From Pisaster brevispinus (taxonomy: Eukaryota; Echinodermata; Asteroidea; Forcipulatida; Asteriidae), in assembly GCA_023634235.1 (NCBI GenBank), contig JAMKCF010000125.1:1-64000 (forward strand): a DNA stretch of 64,000 bases, read 5' to 3'. This document shows, one piece after another, positions 14,448 to 26,400 of the stretch. The notes below the pieces were generated by a model. That model did not search any database. It saw nothing but the letters and a program-made list of their open reading frames with translations, and was not told the origin of the DNA. Position 1 is the stretch's first letter, and each line of letters begins with the position of its first letter. Position numbers and translations under genes: made by a program.

Positions 14448-17400
14448 TTGACGGTGCAGCGTTCTAGACCAGACTTCCCTGAAGACCTTTTCTGTGTGGG
14501 GACATGGCCAAATCCCAAAACCTGGGCAATTAGGAGCTTTCTACCAAAAAGTGACGCCATCTTTGTTGCCCAAAAAACCTCAATAATTCATGGAATAAAA
14601 TCCTTGCGGCCTTCAAATTCCAACCAGCACCGTCGGGGGAGGTGTCCGCAAAAAGTGATCGCCGAAAATCGCCATGTTACCGGGGGTCGAATTTTGGGAA
14701 TATTTGACAGGTAGTACCCTGTCGCCATTTTGATTTTTGGGGTCGAAAACAAAAGTGCGATTTGACGGTGCAGCGTTCTAGACTAGACTTCCCTGAAGAC
14801 CTTTTCTGTGTGGGGACATGGCCAAATCCCAAAACCTGGGCAATTAGGAGCTTTCTACCAAAAAGTGACGCCATCTTTGTTGCCCAAAAAACCTCAATAA
14901 TTCATGGAATAAAATCCTTGCGGCCTTCAAATTCCAACCAGCACCGTCGGGGGAGGTGTCCGCAAAAAGTGATCGCCGAAAATCGCCATGTTACCGGGGG
15001 TCGAATTTTGGGAATATTTGACAGGTAGTACCCTGTCGCCATTTTGATTTTTGGGGTCGAAAACAAAAGTGCGATTTGACGGTGCAGCGTTCTAGACTAG
15101 ACTTCCCTGAAGACCTTTTCTGTGTGGGGACATGGCCAAATCCCAAAACCTGGGCAATTAGGAGCTTTCTACCAAAAAGTGACGCCATCTTTGTTGCCCA
15201 AAAAACCTCAATAATTCATGGAATAAAATCCTTGCGGCCTTCAAATTCCAACCAGCACCGTCGGGGGAGGTGTCCGCAAAAAGTGATCGCCGAAAATCGC
15301 CATGTTACCGGGGGTCGAATTTTGGGAATATTTGACAGGTAGTAGTACCCTGTCGCCATTTTGATTTTTGGGGTCGAAAACAAAAGTGCGATTTGACGGT
15401 GCAGCGTTCTAGACTAGACTTCCCTGAAGACCTTTTCTGTGTGGGGACATGGCCAAATCCCAAAACCTGGGCAATTAGGAGCTTTCTACCAAAAAGTGAC
15501 GCCATCTTTGTTGCCCAAAAAACCTCAATAATTCATGGAATAAAATCCTTGCGGCCTTCAAATTCCAACCAGCACCGTCGGGGGAGGTGTCCGCAAAAAG
15601 TGATCGCCGAAAATCGCCATGTTACCGGGGGTCGAATTTTGGGAATATTTGACAGGTAGTACCCTGTCGCCATTTTGATTTTTGGGGTCGAAAACAAAAG
15701 TGCGATTTGACGGTGCAGCGTTCTAGACTAGACTTCCCTGAAGACCTTTTCTGTGTGGGGACATGGCCAAATCCCAAAACCTGGGCAATTAGGAGCTTTC
15801 TACCAAAAAGTGACGCCATCTTTGTTGCCCAAAAAACCTCAATAATTCATGGAATAAAATCCTTGCGGCCTTCAAATTCCAACCAGCACCGTCGGGGGAG
15901 GTGTCCGCAAAAAGTGATCGCCGAAAATCGCCATGTTAACGGGGGTCGAATTTCGGGAATATTTGACAGGTAGTACCCTGTCGCCATTTTGATTTTTGGG
16001 GTCGAAAACAAAAGTGCGATTTGACGGTGCAGCGTTCTAGACTAGACTTCCCTGAAGACCTTTTCTGTGTGGGGACATGGCCAAATCCCAAAACCTGGGC
16101 AATTAGGAGCTTTCTACCAAAAAGTGACGCCATCTTTGTTGCCCAAAAAACCTCAATAATTCATGGAATAAAATCCTTGCGGCCTTCAAATTCCAACCAG
16201 CACCGTCGGGGGAGGTGTCCGCAAAAAGTGATCGCCGAAAATCGCCATGTTACCGGGGGTCGAATTTTGGGAATATTTGACAGGTAGTACCCTGTCGCCA
16301 TTTTGATTTTTGGGGTCGAAAACAAAAGTGCGATTTGACGGTGCAGCGTTCTAGACTAGACTTCCCTGAAGACCTTTTCTGTGTGGGGACATGGCCAAAT
16401 TCCAAAACCTGGGCAATTAGGAGCTTTCTACCAAAAAGTGACGCCATCTTTGTTGCCCAAAAAACCTCAATAATTCATGGAATAAAATCCTTGCGGCCTT
16501 CAAATTCCAACCAGCACCGTCGGGGGAGGTGTCCGCGAAAAGTGATCGCCGAAAATCGCCATGTTACCGGGGGTCGAATTTGGGGAATATTTGACAGGTA
16601 GTACCCTGTCGCCATTTTGATTTTTGGGGTCGAAAACAAAAGTGCGATTTGACGGTGTAGCGTTCTAGACTAGACTTCCCTGAAGACCTTTTCTGTGTGG
16701 GGACATGGCCAAATCCCAAAACCTGGGCAATTAGGAGCTTTCTACCAAAAAGTGACGCCATCTTTGTTGCCCAAAAAACCTCAATAATTCATGGAATAAA
16801 ATCCTTGCGGCCTTCAAATTCCAACCAGCACCGTCGGGGGAGGTGTCCGCAAAAAGTGATCGCCGAAAATCGCCATGTTACCGGGGGTCGAATTTTGGGA
16901 ATATTTGACAGGTAGTACCCTGTCGCAATTTTGATTTTTGGGGTCGAAAACAAAAGTGCGATTTGACGGTGCAGCGTTCTAGACTAGACTTCCCTGAAGA
17001 CCTTTTCTGTGTGGGGACATGGCCAAATCCCAAAACCTGGGCAATTAGGAGCTTTCTACCAAAAAGTGACGCCATCTTTGTTGCCCAAAAAACCTCAATA
17101 ATTCATGGAATAAAATCCTTGCGGCCTTCAAATTCCAACCAGCACCGTCGGGGGAGGTGTCCGCAAAAAGTGATCGCCGAAAATCGCCATGTTACCGGGG
17201 GTCGAATTTTGGGAATATTTGACAGGTAGTACCCTGTCGCAATTTTGATTTTTGGGGTCGAAAACAAAAGTGCGATTTGACGGTGCAGCGTTCTAGACTA
17301 GACTTCCCTGAAGACCTTTTCTGTGTGGGGACATGGCCAAATCCCAAAACCTGGGCAATTAGGAGCTTTCTACCAAAAAGTGACGCCATCTTTGTTGCCC

Positions 17401-20400
17401 AAAAAACCTCAATAATTCATGGAATAAAATCCTTGCGGCCTTCAAATTCCAACCAGCACCGTCGGGGGAGGTGTCCGCAAAAAGTGATCGCCGAAAATCG
17501 CCATGTTACCGGGGGTCGAATTTTGGGAATATTTGACAGGTAGTACCCTGTCGCCATTTTGATTTTTGGGGTCGAAAACAAAAGTGCGATTTGACGGTGC
17601 AGCGTTCTAGACTAGACTTCCCTGAAGACCTTTTCTGTGTGGGGACATGGCCAAATCCCAAAACCTGGGCAATTAGGAGCTTTCTACCAAAAAGTGACGC
17701 CATCTTTGTTGCCCAAAAAACCTCAATAATTCATGGAATAAAATCCTTGCGGCCTTCAAATTCCAACCAGCACCGTCGGGGGAGGTGTCCGCAAAAAGTG
17801 ATCGCCGAAAATCGCCATGTTACCGGGGGTCGAATTTTGGGAATATTTGACAAGTACTACCCTGTCGCCATTTTGATTTTTGGGGTCGAAAACAAAAGTG
17901 CGATTTGACGGTGCAGCGTTCTAGACTAGACTTCCCTGAAGACCTTTTCTGTGTGGGGACATGGCCAAATCCCAAAACCTGGGCAATTAGGAGCTTTCTA
18001 CCAAAAAGTGACGCCATCTTTGTTGCCCAAAAAACCTCAATAATTCATGGAATAAAATCCTTGCGGCCTTCAAATTCCAACCAGCACCGTCGGGGGAGGT
18101 GTCCGCAAAAAGTGATCGCCGAAAATCGCCATGTTACCGGGGGTCGAATTTTGGGAATATTTGACAGGTAGTACCCTGTCGCCATTTTGATTTTTGGGGT
18201 CGAAAACAAAAGTGCGATTTGACGGTGCAGCGTTCTAGACTAGACTTCCCTGAAGACCTTTTCTGTGTGGGGACATGGCCAAATCCCAAAACCTGGGCAA
18301 TTAGGAGCTTTCTACCAAAAAGTGACGCCATCTTTTGTTGCCCAAAAAACCTCAATAATTCATGGAATAAAATCCTTGCGGCCTTCAAATTCCAACCAGC
18401 ACCGTCGGGGGAGGTGTCCGCAAAAAGTGATCGCCGAAAATCGCCATGTTACCGGGGGTCGAATTTTGGGAATATTTGACAGGTAGTACCCTGTCGCCAT
18501 TTTGATTTTTGGGGTCGAAAACAAAAGTGCGATTTGACGGTGCAGCGTTCTAGACTAGACTTCCCTGAAGACCTTTTCTGTGTGGGGACATGGCCAAATC
18601 CCAAAACCTGGGCAATTAGGAGCTTTCTACCAAAAAGTGACGCCATCTTTGTTGCCCAAAAAACCTCAATAATTCATGGAATAAAATCCTTGCGGCCTTC
18701 AAATTCCAACCAGCACCGTCGGGGGAGGTGTCCGCAAAAAGTGATCGCCGAAAATCGCCATGTTACCGGGGGTCGAATTTTGGGAATATTTGACAGGTAG
18801 TACCCTGTCGCCATTTTGATTTTTGGGGTCGAAAACAAAAGTGCGATTTGACGGTGCAGCGTTCTAGACTAGACTTCCCTGAAGACCTTTTCTGTGTGGG
18901 GACATGGCCAAATCCCAAAACCTGGGCAATTAGGAGCTTTCTACCAAAAAGTGACGCCATCTTTGTTGCCCAAAAAACCTCAATAATTCATGGAATAAAA
19001 TCCTTGCGGCCTTCAAATTCCAACCAGCACCGTCGGGGGAGGTGTCCGCAAAAAGTGATCGCCGAAAATCGCCATGTTACCGGGGGTCGAATTTTGGGAA
19101 TATTTGACAGGTAGTACCCTGTCGCCATTTTGATTTTTGGGGTCGAAAACAAAAGTGCGATTTGACGGTGCAGCGTTCTAGACTAGACTTCCCTGAAGAC
19201 CTTTTCTGTGTGGGGACATGGCCAAATCCCAAAACCTGGGCAATTAGGAGCTTTCTACCAAAAAGTGACGCCATCTTTGTTGCCCAAAAAACCTCAATAA
19301 TTCATGGAATAAAATCCTTGCGGCCTTCAAATTCCAACCAGCACCGTCGGGGGAGGTGTCCGCGAAAAGTGATCGCCGAAAATCGCCATGTTACCGGGGG
19401 TCGAATTTTGGGAATATTTGACAGGTAGTACCCTGTCGCCATTTTGATTTTTGGGGTCGAAAACAAAAGTGCGATTTGACGGTGCAGTGTTCTAGACTAG
19501 ACTTCCCTGAAGACCTTTTCTGTGTGGGGACATGGCCAAATCCCAAAACCTGGGCAATTAGGAGCTTTCTACCAAAAAGTGACGCCATCTTTGTTGCCCA
19601 AAAAACCTCAATAATTCATGGAATAAAATCCTTGCGGCCTTCAAATTCCAACCAGCACCGTCGGGGGAGGTGTCCGCAAAAAGTGATCGCCGAAAATCGC
19701 CATGTTACCGGGGGTCGAATTTTGGGAATATTTGACAGGTAGTACCCTGTCGCCATTTTGATTTTTGGGGTCGAAAACAAAAGTGCGATTTGACGGTGCA
19801 GCGTTCTAGACTAGACTTCCCTGAAGACCTTTTCTGTGTGGGGACATGGCCAAATCCCAAAACCTGGGCAATTAGGAGCTTTCTACCAAAAAGTGACGCC
19901 ATCTTTGTTGCCCAAAAAACCTCAATAATTCATGGAATAAAATCCTTGCGGCCTTCAAATTCCAACCAGCACCGTCGGGGGAGGTGTCCGCAAAAAGTGA
20001 TCGCCGAAAATCATCATGTTACCGGGGGTCGAATTTTGGGAATATTTGACAGGTAGTACCCTGTCGCCATTTTGTTTTTTGGGGTCGAAAACAAAAGTGC
20101 GATTTGACGGTGCAGCGTTCTAGACTAGACTTCCCTGAAGACCTTTTCTGTGTGGGGACATGGCCAAATCCCAAAACCTGGGCAATTAAGAGCTTTCTAC
20201 CAAGAAGTGACGCCATCTTTGTTGCCCAAAAAACCTCAATAATTCATGGAATAAAATCCTTGCGGCCGTCAAATTCCAACCAGCACCGTCGGGGGAGGTG
20301 TCCGCAAAAAGTGATCGCCGAAAATCGCCATGTTACCGGGGGTCGAATTTTGGGAATATTTGACAGGTAGTACCCTGTCGCCATTTTGATTTTTGGTGTC

Positions 20401-23400
20401 GAAAACAAAAGTGCGATTTGACGGTGCAGCGTTCTAGACTAGACTTCCCTGAAGACCTTTTCTGTGTGGGGACATGGCCAAATCCCAAAACCTGGGCAAT
20501 TAGGAGCTTTCTACCAAAAAGTGACGCCATCTTTGTTGCCCAAAAAACCTCAATAATTCATGGAATAAAATCCTTGCGGCCTTCAAATTCCAACCAGCAC
20601 CGTCGGGGGAGGTGTCCGCAAAAAGTGATCGCCGAAAATCGCCATCTTACCGGGGGTCGAATTTTGGGAATATTTGACAGGTAGTACCCTGTCGCCATTT
20701 TGATTTTTGGGGTCGAAAACAAAAGTGCGATTTGACGGTGCAGCGTTCTAGACTAGACTTCCCTGAAGACCTTTTCTGTGTGGGGACATGGCCAAATCCC
20801 AAAACCTGGGCAATTAGGAGCTTTCTACCAAAAAGTGACGCCATCTTTGTTGCCCAAAAAACCTCAATAATTCATGGAATAAAATCCTTGCGGCCTTCAA
20901 ATTCCAACCAGCACCGTCGGGGGAGGTGTCCGCGAAAAGTGATCGCCGAAAATCACCATGTTACCGGGGGTCGAATTTTGGGAATATTTGACAGGTAGTA
21001 CCCTGTCGCCATTTTGTTTTTTGGGGTCGAAAACAAAAGTGCGATTTGACGGTGCAGCGTTCTAGACTAGACTTCCCTGAAGACCTTTTCTGTGTGGGGA
21101 CATGGCCAAATCCCAAAACCTGGGCAATTAAGAGCTTTCTACCAAGAAGTGACGCCATCTTTGTTGCCCAAAAAACCTCAATAATTCATGGAATAAAATC
21201 CTTGCGGCCTTCAAATTCCAACCAGCACCGTCGGGGGAGGTGTCCGCAAAAAGTGATCGTCGAAAATCGCCATGTTACCGGGGGTCGAATTTTGGGAATA
21301 TTTGACAGGTAGTACCCTGTCGCCTTTTTGATTTTTGGGGTCGAAAACAAAAGTGCGATTTGACGGTGCAGCGTTCTAGACTAGACTTCCCTGAAGACCT
21401 TTTCTGTGTGGGGACATGGCCAAATCCCAAAACCTGGGCAATTAGGAGCTTTCTACCAAAAAGTGACGCCATCTTTGTTGCCCAAAAAACCTCAATAATT
21501 CATGGAATAAAATCCTTGCGGCCTTCAAATTCCAACCAGCACCGTCGGGGGAGGTGTCCGCAAAAAGTGATCGCCGAAAATCGCCATGTTACCGGGGGTC
21601 GAATTTGGGGAATATTTGACAGGTAGTACCCTGTCGCCATTTTGATTTTTGGGGTCGAAAACAAAAGTGCGATTTGACGGTGCAGCGTTCTAGACTAGAC
21701 TTCCCTGAAGACCTTTTCTGTGTGGGGACATGGCCAAATCCCAAAACCTGGGCAATTAGGAGCTTTCTACCAAAAAGTGACGCCATCTTTGTTGCCCAAA
21801 AAACCTCAATAATTCATGGAATAAAATCCTTGCGGCCTTCAAATTCCAACCAGCACCGTCGGGGGAGGTGTCCGCAAAAAGTGATCGCCAAAAATCGCCA
21901 TGTTACCGGGGGTCGAATTTTGGGAATATTTGACAGGTCGCCATTTTGATTTTTGGGGTCGAAAACAAAAGTGCGATTTGACGGTGCAGCGTTCTAGACT
22001 AGACTTCCCTGAAGACCTTTTCTGTGTGGGGACATGGCCAAATCCCAAAACCTGGGCAATTAGGAGCTTTCTACCAAAAAGTGACGCCATCTTTGTTGCC
22101 CAAAAAACCTCAATAATTCATGGAATAAAATCCTTGCGGCCTTCAAATTCCAACCAGCACCGTCGGGGGAGGTGTCCGCAAAAAGTGATCGCCGAAAATC
22201 GCCATGTTACCGGGGGTCGAATTTGGGGAATATTTGACAGGTAGTACCCTGTCGCCATTTTGATTTTTGGGGTCGAAAACAAAAGTGCGATTTGACGGTG
22301 CAGCGTTCTAGACTAGACTTTTCTGAAGACCTTTTCTGTGTGGGGACATGGCCAAATCCCAAAACCTGGGCAATTAGGAGCTTTCTACCAAAAAGTGACG
22401 CCATCTTTGTTGCCCAAAAAACCTCAAATAATTCATGGAATAAAATCCTTGCGGCCTTCAAATTCCAACCAGCACCGTCGGGGGAGGTGTCCGCAAAAAG
22501 TGATCGCCGAAAATCGCCATGTTACCGGGGGTCGAATTTTGGGAATATTTGACAGGTAGTACCCTGTCGCCATTTTGATTTTTGGGGTCGAAAACAAAAG
22601 TGCGATTTGACGGTGCAGCGTTCTAGACTAGACTTCCCTGAAGACCTTTTCTGTGTGGGGACATGGCCAAATCCCAAAACCTGGGCAATTAGGAGCTTTC
22701 TACCAAAAAGTGACGCCATCTTTGTTGCCCAAAAAACCTCAATAATTCATGGAATAAAATCATTGCGGCCTTCAAATTCCAACCAGCACCGTCGGGGGAG
22801 GTGTCCGCAAAAAGTGATCGCCGAAAATCGCCATGTTACCGGGGGTCGAATTTTGGGAATATTTGACAGGTAGTACCCTGTCGCCATTTTGATTTTTGGG
22901 GTCGAAAACAAAAGTGCGATTTGACGGTGCAGCGTTCTAGACTAGACTTCCCTGAAGACCTTTTCTGTGTGGGGACATGGCCAAATCCCAAAACCTGGGC
23001 AATTAGGAGCTTTCTACCAAAAAGTGACGCCATCTTTGTTGCCCAAAAGACCTCAATAATTCATGGAATAAAATCCTTGCGGCCTTCAAATTCCAACCAG
23101 CACCGTCGGGGGAGGTGTCCGCAAAAAGTGATCGCCGAAAATCGCCATGTTACCGGGGGTCGAATTTTGGGAATTTTTGACAGGTAGTACCCTGTCGCCA
23201 TTTTGATTTTTGGGGTCGAAAACAAAAGTGCGATTTGACGGTGCAGCGTTCTAGACTAGACTTCCCTGAAGACCTTTTCTGTGTGGGGACATGGCCAAAT
23301 CCCAAAACCTGGGCAATTAGGAGCTTTCTACCAAAAAGTGACGCCATCTTTGTTGCCCCAAAAACCTCAATAATTCATGGAATAAAATCCTTGCGGCCTT

Positions 23401-26400
23401 CAAATTCCAACCAGCACCGTCGGGGGAGGTGTCCGCAAAAAGTGATCCCCGAAAATCGCCATGTTACCGGGGGTCGAATTTGGGGAATATTTGACAGGTA
23501 GTACCCTGTCGCCATTTTGATTTTTGGGGTCGAAAACAAAAGTGCGATTTGACGGTGCAGCGTTCTAGACTAGACTTCCCTGAAGACCTTTTCTGTGTGG
23601 GGACATGGCCAAATCCCAAAACCTGGGCAATTAGGAGCTTTCTACCAAAAAGTGACGCCATCTTTGTTGCCCAAAAAACCTCAATAATTCATGGAATAAA
23701 ATCCTTGCGGCCTTCAAATTCCAATCAGCACCGTCGGGGGAGGTGTCCGCAAAAAGTGATCGCCGAAAATCGCCATGTTACCGGGGGTCGAATTTTGGGA
23801 ATATTTGACAGGTAGTACCCTGTCGCCATTTTGATTTTTGGGGTCGAAAACAAAAGTGCGATTTGACGGTGCAGCGTTCTAGACTAGACTTCCCTGAAGA
23901 CCTTTTCTGTGTGGGGACATGGCCAAATCCCAAAACCTGGGCAATTAGGAGCTTTCTACCAAAAAGTGACGCCATCTTTGTTGCCCAAAAAACCTCAATA
24001 ATTCATGGAATAAAATCCTTGCGGCCTTCAAATTCCAACCAGCACCGTCGGGGGAGGTGTCCGCAAAAAGTGATCGCCGAAAATCGCCATGTTACCGGGG
24101 GTCGAATTTTGGGAATATTTGACAGGTAGTACCCTGTCGCCATTTTGATTTTTGGGGTCGAAAACAAAAGTGCGATTTGACGGTGCAGCGTTCTAGACTA
24201 GACTTCCCTGAAGACCTTTTCTGTGTGGGGACATGGCCAAATCCCAAAACCTGGGCAATTAGGAGCTTTCTACCTAAAAGTGACGCCATCTTTGTTGCCC
24301 AAAAAACCTCAATAATTCATGGAATAAAATCCTTGCGGCCTTCAAATTCCAACCAGCACCGTCGGGGGAGGTGTCCGCAAAAAGTGATCGCCAAAAATCG
24401 CCATGTTATCGGGGGTCGAATTTTGGGAATATTTGACAGGTAGTACCCTGTCGCCATTTTGATTTTTGGGGTCGAAAACAAAAGTGCGATTTGACGGTGC
24501 AGCGTTCTAGACTAGACTTCCCTGAAGACCTTTTCTGTGTGGGGACATGGCCAAATCCCAAAACCTGGGCAATTAGGAGCTTTCTACCAAAAAGTGACGC
24601 CATCTTTGTTGCCCAAAAAACCTCAATAATTCATGGAATAAAATCCTTGCGGCCTTCAAATTCCAACCAGCACCGTCGGGGGAGGTGTCCGCAAAAAGCG
24701 ATCGCCGAAAATCGCCATGTTATCGGGGGTCGAATTTTGGGAATATTTGACAGGTAGTACCCTGTCGCCATTTTGATTTTTGGGGTCGAAAACAAAAGTG
24801 CGATTTGACGGTGCAGCGTTCTAGACTAGACTTCCCTGAAGACCTTTTCTGTGTGGGGACATGGCCAAATCCCAAAACCTGGGCAATTAGGAGCTTTCTA
24901 CCAAAAAGTGACGCCATCTTTGTTGCCCAAAAAACCTCAATAATTCATGGAATAAAATCATTGCGGCCTTCAAATTCCAACCAGCACCGTCGGGGGAGGT
25001 GTCCGCAAAAAGTGATCGTCGAAAATCGCCATGTTACCGGGGGTCGAATTTTGGGAATATTTGACAGGTAGTACCCTGTCGCCATTTTGATTTTTGGGGT
25101 CGAAAACAAAAGTGCGATTTGACGGTGCAGCGTTCTAGACTAGACTTCCCTGAAGACCTTTTCTGTGTGGGGACATGGCCAAATCCCAAAACCTGGGCAA
25201 TTAGGAGCTTTCTACCAAAAAGTGACGCCATCTTTGTTGCCCAAAAAACCTCAATAATTCATGGAATAAAATCCTTGCGGCCTTCAAATTCCAACCAGCA
25301 CCGTCGGGGGAGGTGTCCGCAAAAAGTGATCGCCGAAAATCGCCATGTTATCGGGGGTCGAATTTTGGGAATATTTGACAGGTAGTACCCTGTCGCCATT
25401 TTGATTTTTGGGGTCGAAAACAAAAGTGCGATTTGACGGTGCAGCGTTCTAGACTAGACTTCCCTGAAGACCTTTTCTGTGTGGGGACATGGCCAAATCC
25501 CAAAACCTGGGCAATTAGGAGCTTTCTACCAAAAAGTGACGCCATCTTTGTTGCCCAAAAAACCTCAATAATTCATGGAATAAAATCATTGCGGCCTTCA
25601 AATTCCAACCAGCACCGTCGGGGGAGGTGTCCGCAAAAAGTGATCGTCGAAAATCGCCATGTTACCGGGGGTCGAATTTTGGGAATATTTGACAGGTAGT
25701 ACCCTGTCGCCATTTTGATTTTTGGGGTCGAAAACAAAAGTGCGATTTGACGGTGCAGCGTTCTAGACTAGACTTCCCTGAAGACCTTTTCTGTGTGGGG
25801 ACATGGCCAAATCCCAAAACCTGGGCAATTAGGAGCTTTCTACCAAAAAGTGACGCCATCTTTGTTGCCCCAAAAACCTCAATAATTCATGGAATAAAAT
25901 CCTTGCGGCCTTCAAATTCCAACCAGCACCGTCGGGGGAGGTGTCCGCAAAAAGTGATCCCCGAAAATCGCCATGTTACCGGGGGTCGAATTTGGGGAAT
26001 ATTTGACAGGTAGTACCCTGTCGCCATTTTGATTTTTGGGGTCGAAAACAAAAGTGCGATTTGACGGTGCAGCGTTCTAGACTAGACTTCCCTGAAGACC
26101 TTTTCTGTGTGGGGACATGGCCAAATCCCAAAACCTGGGCAATTAGGAGCTTTCTACCAAAAAGTGACGCCATCTTTGTTCCCCAAAAAACCTCAATAAT
26201 TCATGGAATAAAATCCTTGCGGCCTTCAAATTCCAATCAGCACCGTCGGGGGAGGTGTCCGCAAAAAGTGATCGCCGAAAATCGCCATGTTACCGGGGGT
26301 CGAATTTTGGGAATATTTGACAGGTAGTACCCTGTCGCCATTTTGATTTTTGGGGTCGAAAACAAAAGTGCGATTTGACGGTGCAGCGTTCTAGACTAGA

